NCBI RefSeq assembly: GCF_022512515.1 | Contig: NZ_JAKWBK010000001.1 | Span: 496,001 to 560,000 of the forward strand | Source of the DNA: Paraniabella hibiscisoli | GTDB taxonomy: Bacteria > Bacteroidota > Bacteroidia > Chitinophagales > Chitinophagaceae | Direction: 5' to 3' | DNA length: 64,000 nucleotides | In this document: piece after piece, positions 8,461-19,544 of the stretch | Numbering within the stretch: the stretch's first letter is position 1 | Layout of the letters: the number at the start of each line of letters is the position of its first letter | Position numbers and translations under genes: made by a program | The notes under the pieces: model-generated | The model's input: only the letters and a program-made list of their open reading frames with translations | Told to the model about the DNA's origin: nothing | The model's database searches: none

Positions 8461-9891
8461 CTAGTTCTTTATTAACGAATACCTCCAGTTCCCACCATTA
8501 TTTACGCTTAAAGTAACCGTGTACGTACCGGCTGAAGTAATTGAAATATTGGCACCATTCAACTCCAGCATGCCATCTGGTCCGTCATCGCCCAGGTTCA
8601 GGTCCCAGCCATCATTAGCACGGAACTTAATAGCACCCGTACCTAAAGTCAGGGTAATGGACCATTTTTGGGTAGCAGCATCATAAGTCATATCCTTATC
8701 TACATCCCATGAGCCCGTAGCATCACCGATCAGGCCAAAGCTATTGATTTTAGTAGCTGACCAGCTCATTGCGGTTGTGTTCACTTTAAAAAGATAAACA
8801 CCTCCTGACGCCAGGCTAAAGTTACTGCCGTTTCCAATGGTGGTAGCATCTACCATTCCATAATCACCGGCATTCCAATCATTACCTTTCACTATTTTAA
8901 ATTCAGGAGTATTGTTGTCAAAGTCTATAAATCCCGCATATTCTGAATAAGGTCCTCCTACCGGTGTCATTGCAACCAGCTGCGGCGCAGTGGCGGGCGA
9001 CCATCCCTGGAAGTTGCCCGCTACATTTAATGCCTGCGGATAAACATATTTGATCAATCGGCTTACGGAAAAATCATTTGTATATTCAGACACCTGGCTC
9101 CAGGTACCAGATATTGCCATGACGGTCCACTTCAACAATGGATTTACGCTAAAATCGCCATACCCATATTTTACAAGAGAGTCATTAAATTGCTTATGAC
9201 TGATAGAAAGCAAAGTATCGGCTCCTGCTGTATTAGAATTAACAGAGAATAAAGAACTACCATCTGCTTTTGCAAATAAAACTTTGTATTTTATTGCCCC
9301 ACCGCCACTTGCAGGGTTAGACTTTGTCCAGTTAAACTTCAATAAGTCTGTGGTAGAGGAGGGAGACAGCTCTATAGAAGAGCTTGACGATGCAGGTCCT
9401 AATAAGTAAAAAGGAGAAGCGCCATCTTTCATGCGGGTAATATCAATAAAAAACTGGTTTTGCGCAACAATAGTTACGTCGCCATTAGTTGCTTTTACTG
9501 ACCATAGTAATTCAGATACGGCACCATCGGCAATACCTTTTGCTTTCAGTGCGTCATCTATTTGTTTTGCGGTTAAAGCAACAGAAGTATTAGCCCCTGC
9601 ATCAAACTGTATCAACGGTATATCGAAGTTGGCCGCATCATTCGTTCTTGCTACAGCCACTAAAGTATAAGTGGGTGATTTATGAAGCCCCGGCTTAGAT
9701 TCGTTCCAGCTAAAAGTGATCGCAGTACCGGGAGTGGCTGCGTTTAAAGCCAGCTTGGTACCTGTACCCGGACTTTTCAGCGTAAAACCTACCAAGCCTT
9801 CTCCTTTGGCTGTCATGTCACTAAACTCTGTTTTCTTACAGCTCCCCAACACCAGCGTAAATAATGGTAATATATAAAGCAATGTTTTCAT
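8461..9891 (-). CDS. SusE/SusF-like starch-binding outer-membrane lipoprotein
   Basis: The 476-residue protein has a type II signal with lipobox LGSC at Cys17, so it should be lipid-anchored, in Bacteroidota usually on the cell surface. An N-terminal SusE-type Ig-like domain (FSWNESKPG..YTLVAV..) is followed by a second similar repeat (LLKFNWTKSNPASGGG..YKVLFAK). Then come two C-terminal SusF-like modules with VAGNFQGWSPATAPQ and IKFRANDGWDLNLGDDG, the aromatic starch-contact type. It is the last gene of the sus operon. Binding of malto-oligosaccharides is inferred from family and neighbours. Confidence 0.88.
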   Translation of the reverse strand: MKTLLYILPLFTLVLGSCKKTEFSDMTAKGEGLVGFTLKSPGTGTKLALNAATPGTAITFSWNESKPGLHKSPTYTLVAVARTNDAANFDIPLIQFDAGANTSVALTAKQIDDALKAKGIADGAVSELLWSVKATNGDVTIVAQNQFFIDITRMKDGASPFYLLGPASSSSSIELSPSSTTDLLKFNWTKSNPASGGGAIKYKVLFAKADGSSLFSVNSNTAGADTLLSISHKQFNDSLVKYGYGDFSVNPLLKWTVMAISGTWSQVSEYTNDFSVSRLIKYVYPQALNVAGNFQGWSPATAPQLVAMTPVGGPYSEYAGFIDFDNNTPEFKIVKGNDWNAGDYGMVDATTIGNGSNFSLASGGVYLFKVNTTAMSWSATKINSFGLIGDATGSWDVDKDMTYDAATQKWSITLTLGTGAIKFRANDGWDLNLGDDGPDGMLELNGANISITSAGTYTVTLSVNNGGNWRYSLIKN

Positions 9892-9968
9892 CAGAATATT
9901 TTTATTTTTTTATATGGCCTGAATGAAGCGCCTTGTCTATGTTGCCAGCTGCGACGCTTCAACTATTC

Positions 9969-10750
9969 TTATTTTAAAGAAGTAAAAATTATTTCTGTTT
10001 CCGAGCTGGACACATTTTGTGATGCGCCCGTAGTGCCTAAAACAGTACCATTAAATTTATATTTGAATTTGGCGAGCTTTTTCCTGCCGGAGCTGTAAAA
10101 GAACGGGTAGGAATCATCGCAGCACTCCAGGTGGTTTCATTCACCTTTTTAGCATTGATCGTTAACGGCTGCCCGACCTGGTTACCCGCATCATCAAATA
10201 TGGTTACGGTAGCACTTACCGGTGTCATTCTTTGCTCATCCACCGTTACTGCGTAAGTTCTGTCGAAATTTAGTGTTATAACGTCATCGACATCTGCTTT
10301 GGCAGGAAAAATCCTCAACATAGTAGGTACAAATACCAGCGGATCAAAAGTAAAAGGCTTAAAATCTCCTGTTTGTTTAGATCCATCTTTACTTTTTAAA
10401 AGAAAACCAAACGTCTTTAGCTCTCCCGGGGATTGACCAAACATAGCAGTTGCTATAAATTTAAACTGCCATTTGTTATTGCCTAAGCTGGTAACTTTTG
10501 CTCCGTCTGACGAACTGCTCCAGGCCCCGTTAGTAATCCCATCTTTTCCACCACCAATATCAGGATTAGAAAAGATCCATAGATATGCTTCAGTTGCGCC
10601 AATTAATGTTTTGCCAATGTCCGGATTTGAGACATCAACAGTAACGGTAATTTCATCTTCGGCAGTAAAAGACGAAGGAGAAATAGTAACCTGCCCAAAT
10701 GAGAACACACTAATAAAAATACCTGCCAATAATGTAAATACTTTTTTCAT
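9969..10750 (-). CDS. exported sus-locus protein, probably carbohydrate-binding (frameshift)
   Basis: It starts at 10750 with MKKVFTLLAGIFISVFSFGQ, a signal peptide without lipobox, so the mature protein is periplasmic or exported. About 260 beta-rich residues follow in two Ig-like halves (FTAEDEITVTVDVSNP..; DDVITLNFDRTYAVT..). A missing A near 10083 truncates the frame after FTAPAGK; restored, it continues KKLAKFKYKFNGTVLGTTGASQ and ends at 9969. Its first half resembles the N-terminal module of the divergent amylase in style. I recognise no named family for certain (DUF4961-like is possible). Confidence 0.7.
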
Positions 10751-10763
10751 TCTTTCAGTTATT

Positions 10764-11260
10764 TTATTGTTTAGTAAATTCATAGTTATAAGAAATCTGT
10801 ACCTTACCTGATCCGTCTTTTTCTCCTTTCTTAACACTAATTTCTCTGAACCGGCAACAGGATAACCGCCTAATATTACTATCTCATCTGTGCTTCCGCT
10901 GGTGAATGTAATATCTTTAGGAAAAGCCGGGTCATCCACCTTCCAGCTACCGGTGGTAAGGTTGATTATTTTAGGTGAACTACCCGGAGTAGTTATAAAA
11001 TCAGCAGGAGCTCCATTAGCCGCATTTAATGTAAGCTGAAAGTCGCTGTAAGGAAATAAAGTAGTCAGGTCCATCGTTTGATAAGGAAAGCCTTTGCGTT
11101 TCGCATCTTCATCGGTTTGGGTAACTTTTGTTAATTTCCAGGTACCTGATAAGGAACTAAGTATGCTCCTTTCTTCACCTACAATACCGCTTGTGTCGGG
11201 CCGGCAGGAAAAAACCAGTACGGTTATTAAAGCAATCGATAGAATTAAAAAATTTTTCAT
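10764..11260 (-). CDS. DUF5004-like lipoprotein of the sus locus (frameshift)
   Basis: It starts at 11260 with MKNFLILSIALITVLVFSC, a lipobox with Cys19. The mature domain of about 145 residues reads LSGTWKLTKVTQTDEDAK..., a lipocalin-like "LxGxWKL" opening typical of the small lipoproteins in SusCD loci. A missing A near 10838 runs this gene into the next one, giving a false 420-residue fusion. Restored, it ends GKVQISYNYEFTKQ with stop at 10764-10766, 13 bases before the next ATG. Function is unknown; the location suggests an accessory to glycan uptake. Confidence 0.75.
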
Positions 11261-11289
11261 CGTATGTTTTTTAGTCTTCACGTAAACAA

Positions 11290-12677
11290 TTAGAAACATC
11301 CTCCTTCAGGATTTAACTGGAAGGATTGATTGGCATCATACTCTGCTTTAGGAAACTGTAAAACAAAGCCATTGCAGCTCCACACGGATCCGCGCCTATC
11401 TATATTCTGACCCGAGCGCGCCCCAATTCTCTTTATTTCCTGGGCTCTGTTTCCTTCACCAACCATTTCAAATTCACGCTCTGTTCGGGCATTCGTGATA
11501 ACTGACGCAGCGCTTGCTGTAGCGGGTAAGTTAAAGGTTGTAGAACCATAGGCCCGGGTAAGGATATCGTTGATATCTGTAATAGCAGTAGCCAGGTTAG
11601 CGCCACCCGATTCAGCGCCTGCTTCAGCCCTGATCAATTTGATTTCTGTTAGGTGTACCAATGGCAGATCGAAATTGTTTTTATTGTATTTGGTTAATAC
11701 ATTATATCCTGGCTGCAAAGTATTGCTGTACCATACTTTTCTTTTATCAACCGACCTCGCGTTGGCTACCGTGTAATACTGGGTAGTAAATCTAAACCCT
11801 GGAATACTAATATCTGACCGGAAATTATCTCTTAACCCGCCGCCTGGTGTGAAAGCGCCTATGGAATCCCTGATCACCAGAATACCCTCCTTACTTAATC
11901 CTTTTGAAAAACGATTGGTATAATTGGTGTCCAGGCTAAATTTCTGACTTGTAATTACATCATTAGCAGCACTAAATGCATCAGGAAAATGATTCTGCTG
12001 AAAATACACTTTAGCCAGGTAGGCTTTGGCCGCCCATTTGGTGGCAGTATAAAAAGTACCATCTGCTGCCACATCCGGCAATAAGCTTTCCGCATCTTTT
12101 AAATCTGTAATAACCTGTGCATATACATCAGCTACTGTTGACCGTTGTACCGGATTAATATCAACTGTTGTTCTCAACGGAATGCCTAAATGCGAATTAT
12201 CAGGTGTATAGCCCCAGGGCTGTGCAAACATTCTTACCATTTCAAAATGTCCTATAGCCCTGAATAGTTTTGCTTCACCTTCTACTAAATTCCGCTGTGT
12301 TGTAGCCAGGTTCAGCTTACTTAAAATAATATTACTCCTGGTAACAACGGCATAGGCTTTTTTATAATAATCATCGCGGGTGCCACCAAAAATGGAGTTT
12401 TGTCTTTTATACACCTCGGAGTAATCACCGGTAAAGAAATCTCCCAGGTATTCATCGCCCAACAATTCGTTCATTACCTGATGCCGCCCTCCTAAAAAAC
12501 ATTATCAGATAATAAAGTGTACACCCCATTTGCAAACGCTATAATATCTGACTCGCTTTTTAATGCCTCGGCTTCTGTCATCTGTCCTTCGGGTGGCCGC
12601 TCCAAAAATTTACTACATGATATAGTCCCTACAACTATAGCCAGTATTAAAATGGTAATAAATCTATTTTTATTCAT
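11290..12677 (-). CDS. susD: RagB/SusD family starch-uptake lipoprotein (frameshift)
   Basis: SusD lids the SusC channel and binds the glycan at the cell surface. The start at 12677 gives MNKNRFITILILAIVVGTISC, a lipobox at Cys21, then FLERPPEGQMTEAEALKS. A missing T near 12498 breaks the frame before GGRHQVMNELLGDEYLGDFF. Helical TPR-like segments follow (EAKLFRAIGHFEMVRMFAQPWGYTP, AKWAAKAYLAKVYFQQN). The family end is present (EREFEMVGEGNRAQEIKRIG). The restored length of about 462 residues is normal. It sits 28 bases after susC, as always in these pairs. The exact glycan is inferred from the amylase. Confidence 0.93.
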
Positions 12678-12705
12678 ACAAATAAGTTAATCGGGTTTAC
12701 AAAAA

Positions 12706-15700
12706 TTAAAATCCCAGGTTGAGCCCAAATACAAATGTTTTTTGATTGGGAGCCGTTAAATAAGTAACATTAGGACTTAGGTTCCTGTCTTGTGGATTGT
12801 CAAAATCACGTGTTATTTCCGGATCGCCTCCCGGGTACTTGGTAAACGTTAATAAATTAGAACCGGATACGTAAACTTTTAATGTTCTAAAACCAATTTT
12901 CTTTAACGTATTGGCGGGCAAATTGTAACCAAGGGTCAGCTCTCTTAATCTTAAATAGCTGGCATCATATAGAAACATAGTTGAGTTAAATTGGTCCTCA
13001 CTGGGTACGCCAGGGTATTTAGCAGCATCATAGGTTAGTCGCGGATATTTTGCATCATCGCCAGGTTGTGTCCATCTATCTAAAAAGTCTGTTCTGAAAT
13101 TCCAGTTCTTTTTGATGTTCCTAAAAATTGATATTTCCCTGAATTGTCATAAACATTACCGCCAATTACGTATGTAAACAAGGTTGATAAATCAAACCCT
13201 TTGTACTGTAGTGCCGTGTTAAAACCACCAATATAATCTGGCATTACGCTACCAGCAAATACCCGATGATCTAAGGAGAATGTTTTTGTCTGATTTCCAT
13301 TTTTATCTAACCATATAGGTAAGCCATCAGTAGCATCAACCCCGTAATACCGCACCAGGTAGTTAACACCAATAGGCAATCCTTTTACAACACGGGTATC
13401 GTTTGTGCCGCCGCTTACGGCATCTGGTCCCAACTCCCAGTTTAAAACTTCATTGTGGTTTTTCGCGATATTACCACCCACCGACCATTTAAGGTCAGCC
13501 TTATTGATAATTTTGTAGTCAATACTAAATTCAAAACCTTCATTTAATACCTTGCTATCGAACAGATTTCTTGGAATATCGGGTACCCCTACAGAAGGCG
13601 AGATACCAGGGCTCATAATGGTAGAGGTAGTAACCTTTCTGTAAAAAGCTAATTCGCCCGTAATCCGATTGGAGAACAACGCATACTCTAAGCCCAGGTC
13701 TACGTTTTGCATTTGCTCCCATTTCAAATCAGGATTACCTAAATTATTTAAATATAATGTTGGATTGCCATTATAAGGGGTTCCGCCAACCTGGTAGTTA
13801 TCATAATAAGCGCCTGAACCAATACTCGCATTACCCACTATACCCCAGCTGGCTCTTAGTTTTAAGAAGTTAATGGCGCTAACATCTTTCATAAAATCTT
13901 CCTGGCTCAATACCCAGGCGCCCGAAGCAGCCGGGAAAAAGCCATGCTTGTTATTGGTACCAAATTTGGACGAGCCATCAACCCTGCCTGTCAGTTGAAA
14001 TAAATAGCGATCTTTTAATGAATAATTAATTCTTGCAAAAACACTGTTAAATGTATAAGCCTCCGCCTCTTTGGTGGTAGCCTGAGGAGGGGTCTGAGAT
14101 TCTCTCTCCTGGATAATCTGGTCCCTGCGCTTACGATATAAAGAAGCATTTCCTAGGTAAGGCGCACTGGTAAACTCCCTATTTCAAATAAATAATTTTC
14201 TCTTATATATTCTTGCGCCTCAACCCCAGCAAGGAAATTAAATTTGTGATCGCTACCTATATTCTTCAAATAATTTACCGTTACATTGCCATTTTTATTG
14301 GTGCCCCAATAAGGAAAACGTTTAGCATATCCTGAATCAGGGTTAGCTTGATTGATCCAGATATTGGACTCGTATACATCATCAATAGCTGTTGTATATT
14401 CTACTGAGCCATTCGCTCTAATAAACAGGTTTTTTATCGGCTGATATTCCAACGATAACCCTCCTATAAACCTGTTATCAATTTCTCGCCTCTTTGTCTC
14501 CAACATGCGGCGCATAGGATTTGCCCCGTTCGTAAAATAGCTTCCGTCTTCATTATAAACCGAAAAAAATGGTAGCGCTCCGCTCATTGCATCGCCAATA
14601 CCACCATCCCAGGCTGCAGGTACCCGTTTGTTAACGCCCCTGTTCCATCCGGAAGTTAATGACAGTTTCAGGTTGCTCAGGATATTATAATCAATATTCA
14701 ATCTTGCACTTAACCTTTCGTAAGCATTACTCTTAATATACCCTTCATTATTGCTATAAGAGAGGTTGGCAAAAGTTTTAAATTTTTTGGTACCCTGGCT
14801 CATGCTAAGATTATGCTCATTGATAAAGCCGGTCTGTGTCAGTAAATCCCACCAATCTGTATTATTCTTAGCAGCACTTTCATAGGTAAACCCGCCCGGA
14901 ATATCAGCGTATCCTGTATTACCATCATTTACCCAACCTTCCTGGCGCAACTGCAACCATTCTGCAGTACTTACAAAGCTTGGTTTTCTTGTATAAGTAG
15001 ATGCCCCCAACCTGGTGGAATAATTAAAGGCAGGCTTACCAGACTTACCACGTTTAGTAGTAATTAGTATAACACCATTGGCACCACGCGAACCGTATAT
15101 ACCGGTTGCACCGGCATCTTTCAACACCTCTATAGACTCTATATCGGCGGGGTTAATAGATGCTAAAGGATTCTGGTTCATCCCACTCCTGTTGTCCTGC
15201 CGCAAAAACTGGTCAGAGCCAATTGGAATCCCATCTACAACGTACAAGGGATCGCCACCGGCTGTTACCGATCCCACACCCCGTATCCGGATCACTGATC
15301 CTGAGCCTGCCAAACCATTTCCCTGCATTACCTGTACACCCGGGGCCTTACCTTGTAGCGCCGCTTCAAAACTTGGTGCTACAATAGTATTGAGCTTATC
15401 CCCGCTAACTTTAGAAATAGCCCCAGTAACCTCCCTTTTTCTTTGAGTACCATAGCCGATGACTACTACTTCATTCATCTCCTGCGTAGTAGCAGTTAAC
15501 ACGATCTGGAGAAAGCTAGAGTCCCCGATGTCCACAATTTTAGTTTCGTAACCAACGCCTGAGGCAGATAAAGACTGGCCGGCAGCTACGTTAGATAGCG
15601 TGAACGAACCATCCTGGGCACTTACGGTTCCATTGGATGTTCCCACAATCTGGACACTTGCTCCGGAAATTCCCTGACCATCCTTTGAGTCAGTTACTTT

Positions 15701-15784
15701 CCCCGAAATTGTCTTTTGAGCAAACGTGGTAGACGCTACCATCAACAACAGCATAGTGGCTGTTATGACAAACAATCTTTTCAT
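12706..15784 (-). CDS. susC: SusC/RagA family TonB-linked outer-membrane transporter (two frameshifts)
   Basis: It imports malto-oligosaccharides through a 22-strand barrel powered by TonB. Starting at MKRLFVITATMLLLMVASTTFAQ (15784), the signal peptide is followed by a carboxypeptidase-like domain (TISGKVTDSKDGQGISGASVQIVGT). Then come the TonB box/plug start MNEVVVIGYGTQRKREVTGAIS and the plug motif DAGATGIYGSRGANGVILITTK. A missing G near 14180 precedes FTSAPYLGNASLYRKRRDQ, and a missing A near 13115 precedes NWNFRTDFLDRW. The barrel ends ...FVFGLNLGF, the typical terminal beta-signal. The restored length is about 1027 residues. It is the first gene of the sus operon. Confidence 0.94.
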
Positions 15785-15821
15785 AAACATAGACAAACAA
15801 TGTTATTTTCCCAAACAATTA

Positions 15822-15895
15822 TGTGTATCAGGTACACAATAGATTTTCGATACGAAAGCAAAGGTAATGGAACTATGTGTATTAAGTACACATAG
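15822..15895 (-). promoter_or_regulatory. susC promoter flanked by two palindromic operators
   Basis: On the minus strand, the -7 element TACCTTTG lies at 15859-15866. A perfect 9+5+9 palindrome CTATGTGTA-N5-TACACATAG (15873-15895) covers the -33 region. A second palindrome TGTGTA-N5-TACACA (15822-15838) lies just downstream of the start region. The arrangement suggests control by the adjacent Nudix-type regulator. Confidence 0.75.
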
Positions 15896-15907
15896 TAAAA
15901 ATATTTT

Positions 15908-16617
15908 TTAGCTTTTCCGGGAAACCGAAGCTTTGGCTGCCTTAGTTTTAAATTTATGGAGCTTTCCGGGACGATGCGTGACATCTTCTTCCAACTCATC
16001 TAGTTCTGATAACCAGCTTTTTAGAGCAATCTTCTTCCTGAAGTTTCTACGATCTAACGGTGTTCCTAAAATGGCTTCATATAATTCCTGTAAAGCGCGA
16101 AGGAGAACTTTTCGGGTAACAGGTTATGTACAACAGGGTGTTCCATGATCTGCTCCCTTAGCATTTTGATACAGGTATCGATGATCTGTTTATGGTCAAA
16201 AGCCAGCTTTTTAATGCCCTTAACAGCATGCCAATGTAAATCATTGCTGTCGATGTTTAACTTGTGGCTATTTATATCTACCAGGGAATAATAAGCGGTA
16301 CTTACTACCCGGCCAGAGGGGTGACGATTCACACTTCCAAATGTATGTACCTGCTGTAAAAACACATCATCCAAACCGGTACGGTCTTTCAGCACCCGGT
16401 AAGAGGCGGCGTCCAGATCCTCATCTGGTTTTACCAGGTCGCCCAATAAAGAATACAAGCCTGAAAACTCTTCCAGGTCTGACTGTATTAACAGTACCTT
16501 CAACTCCTTATCTTCGTAACCGAAAATCACACAGTCTACCGACACCGCAATATTGAAATACTCCAGGTGACTACTTTTCTCTGCTGCTGCACTTTTTAGA
16601 AGGGGGTTACTCGTCAT
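15908..16617 (-). CDS. Nudix-domain transcriptional regulator of the sus locus (frameshift)
   Basis: Residues 1-140 are a Nudix-like domain (FNIAVSVDCVIFGYEDKELKVLLIQ; SLLGDLVKPDEDLDAASYRVL) whose Nudix box is degenerate, so hydrolysis is unlikely. A missing T/C near 16101 breaks the frame. The restored end is EKFSLRALQELYEAILGTPLDRRNFRKKI...GKLHKF, the winged-helix DNA-binding domain of NrtR/AraR-type regulators. ATG 16617 is preferred over GTG 16644 because a palindrome covers 16629-16645. Length about 236 residues. Such regulators sense sugars or nucleotides and release DNA. Control of the flanking sus genes is inferred from operators at both sides. Confidence 0.85.
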
Positions 16618-16628
16618 GGCTTTTACAA

Positions 16629-16645
16629 TGTGTTCTATATACACA
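16629..16645. promoter_or_regulatory. operator-like palindrome at the regulator start
   Basis: TGTGTT-CTATA-TACACA, one mismatch from the susC and amylase operators, sits 12 bases upstream of the regulator ATG. Autoregulation is inferred. Confidence 0.6.
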
Positions 16646-16732
16646 AACCTAATATAATTTTCCTAATAAGGCAAACATTGCAAAAATTCTTTTCCTGCCG
16701 GGAAAAACAATCCGCTATTTAAAAACTTCCGC

Positions 16733-16755
16733 TACATTTGTGTATTAAATACACA
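16733..16755 (+). promoter_or_regulatory. amylase promoter -7 element overlapping an operator
   Basis: TACATTTG (16733-16740) overlaps by two bases the perfect palindrome TGTGTATTAAATACACA (16739-16755). Bound protein would block initiation, so this looks like a repressor site. Confidence 0.72.
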
Positions 16756-16839
16756 TTAATACACCGTTGCCTGTATTGTCTTGCCACATTCTGTTACCGG
16801 TGTCATCTGATTAATGGTTTTTAGACGCAAAACGTATAT

Positions 16840-19409
16840 ATGAAACGATTTCTATTACCTATACTCCTTTTCGTGATCACCCTGGGATGTAAAAAACAAA
16901 CCCGGACGAACCATCTCAACCGGAGCCGCCGGTTACCACACCCATCGTACAAATGGGTTTGATTACCACTGATAAAAACTTTCCGGCTGCAAACGAACCA
17001 GTCACCATTAACTTTAATCCGGCCAAAGGAAACGCAGCATTGAAGAGCATTACCGGGGATATATATATTCACTGGGGCGTTGTTACCAATAGCAGTAACG
17101 GCAGTTGGAAATATGTGAAAAGCGATTTCAACACGGCAGACCCATCCTCCCGGATGAGCCGCCAAGCAAACGGCAGCTACTCTATTACTATCACACCGCA
17201 AACATATTTTGGTGTGCCCCTGGGCGAGCAAATACTAAAAATAGCCATGGTTTTTAAAAATTCAGATGCCAGTATTACAGGCCGTAATACCGATGGAAGC
17301 GACATCTATCTTCCCGTTTACAACAGTGCTTTAAATGTTCGGTTTTTACGTCCCGAACTGGATCCCGCTTTAATACCAATCCCTGCTACTACAGTAGCTA
17401 CTGTGGGTCAACAAATTGAAATAAGCGGCGTTGCTTCTCAGCCATCGGGCTTAAGGCTTACCTTAAATGATATAGAGTTTGCCAGTGCAACAAATGCTAC
17501 GCAAATTACCGGCAAAGCAACCATTACTACTGTAGGAGAACAGGTCGTAAAAATAATCGCTAATGGTTCTGTACAAGAATCATTTAAGCTAACCGCGGGA
17601 GGCGCTGTCACCACCGCAGCTTTACCAACAGGTGCCAGGCCCAATGGTGTGACGTTTTTAAATAATGGCAGTTCTGCTGTACTGGCCTTATATGCTCCGC
17701 AGAAAAACTATGTATATGCGATCGGAGATTTTAATAACTGGACGGCAACTACCGCCAGCTACATGAAACGCACCGCTGACGGTAATACCTGGTGGGTACA
17801 ATTGGACGGACTTAATCCTAATACAGAATATGCTTACCAGTTTTGGGTAGACGGGACACTTAAAATTGCGGACCCCTATACCGAAAAAGTGCTGGACCCG
17901 GGGAATGACCCATACATTCCGGTAGCAAACTATGCTAACTTCGGCACCTACCCTACTGGCAAAACAACTGGCATCGTCAGCACTATGAAGGCCAGCCAGC
18001 CATTGTATAACTGGACGACACCCGTTATTACCAGACCTGCAAAAAACGACCTGGTGATTTACGAGTTGCTTCTGCGTGATTACCTGGGCGCTAATAACTA
18101 CCAGACACTAAAGGACACTGTTAACTATTTAAGTCAATTAGGCGTGAATGCCATTGAATTGTTACCTGTAAATGAATTTGAAGGTAATAATAGCTGGGGT
18201 TACAATCCTTCATTTTACTTTGCATTAGATAAATACTATGGTAGCAAACCAATGCTGCAGGCTTTTATAGATGCCTGCCACGCGAAAGGTATTGCGGTGA
18301 TACTCGATGTTGTTTTTAATCATGCAGAGGGGCAATCGCCTATAGTGCAACTGTATTGGGATGCTGCGAATAACAGGCCTGCCGCCAACAATCCCTGGTT
18401 TAATCCTGTAGCACCACATAGCGCTATAAAATTTGGCAACGACTTTAATCATGAAAGCCCGGCTACGCGAAGTTTTGTAAAAGACGTGCTCAGGTTCTGG
18501 ATGCAGGAATATAAAATAGATGGCTACCGGTTTGATTTTACCAAAGGCTTCACCCAAAAAATAACATCAGATGATGGAGCCATGAGTGCGAAAGACGACA
18601 GCCGTATCGCTATTTTAAAAGATTACAATAACTATATCAGGTCCATCGATCCTAATGCCTATGTTATACTGGAACATCTATGCAGCGATGAGGAAGAGCG
18701 GCTGCTCGCAGCAGAAGGCATGATGCTTTGGAATAACCTGAACCATACTTTCATGGAAGCAAGCATGGGATGGCTGAATAACTCCAACCTGAACCGTGGT
18801 ATCTATACAACACATGGATTTGCACAGGCTGATGGTCTGGTAAGTTATATGGAAAGTCATGATGAGGAACGCATGATGTACAAAAACCTGCAATATGGTA
18901 ATGCCGCAGGAAGCTACAATGTAAAGGATCTGAATACCGCATTAAAAAGACAGGAATTATGTGCAGCATTTCTATTGGCCATGCCAGGCCCCAAAATGAT
19001 CTGGCAGTTTGGCGAGCTGGGATATGATATATCCATTGATCATAACGGGCGTACCGGCGAGAAGCCGCTTTTATGGGACTATAATAAGCAGGCAGCAAGG
19101 CTGGCTTTGAAAAATGCCTTTGCCCGGTTGATCGCGCTAAAGAAGAACAATAGCATTTTCAGATCTAACAACATTGTTTCCAGCCTGGCAGGTGCGGTGA
19201 AATACATCAAATTAACAGAAGGTGCCAATACGGTAGTAGTGGTGGGTAACTTTGATGTAACTAATCAAACCGCATCCATAGACATGGGAGCTGCAGGCAC
19301 CTGGTATGATGCGGCCAACAACAGCACTGTTACACTGGCAGGAAACAGCTACAACGGTACGCTGGCCCCGGGCGGGTATCATATCTTTTCAAAGACTCCC
19401 TTACAATAA
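16840..19409 (+). CDS. GH13 alpha-amylase-family lipoprotein (frameshift)
   Basis: It hydrolyses alpha-glucan at the cell surface or in the periplasm. The start at 16840 gives MKRFLLPILLFVITLGC (lipobox Cys17). A missing C near 16905 interrupts the frame before DEPSQPEPPV and the main frame MGLITTDKNFPAANEP. Order: an N-terminal beta module, an Ig-like module, a CBM48-like domain (YVYAIGDFNNWTATT, about residue 285), then the GH13 barrel. The barrel carries region I DVVFNH, region II DGYRFDFTKGF (nucleophile Asp), region III VILEHL (acid Glu) and region IV SHDEER. A C-terminal beta domain follows. Length about 856 residues. It is divergent from the regulator with an operator at its promoter. 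Exact specificity (amylase or pullulanase type) is uncertain. Confidence 0.92.
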
Positions 19410-19428
19410 CAGAGCAATTTGAACTATA

Positions 19429-19457
19429 AAAATGCGCTTTAAATCAGCGCATTTTTA
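19429..19457 (+). terminator. terminator of the amylase gene
   Basis: A perfect 10-bp stem AAAATGCGCT/AGCGCATTTT (19429-19438 with 19446-19455) ends in T-rich sequence, 20 bases after the stop. Confidence 0.85.
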
Positions 19458-19544
19458 TTTTGACCTATTTCATAATAATACGTTAAAACGATTACGAAAT
19501 ATTCGTAGACCAGTTAAGATATTTATCTTGCTGCAAAATAGTTT

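Noticed and set aside
10037..11299. A 420-residue apparent fusion of two sus-locus proteins
   Set aside because: The middle contains an internal signal-peptide start (MKKVFTLLAGIF) and the preceding frame ends in FTKQ with a stop when one A is added near 10838. It is two genes joined by a base loss.
15781..15999. Short reading frame in the susC promoter region
   Set aside because: It lies on the operators and in the end of the regulator gene and has no family content.
16644..16644. GTG at 16644 as start of the Nudix regulator
   Set aside because: It would overlap the operator-like palindrome at 16629-16645; ATG 16617 gives a normal family N terminus.
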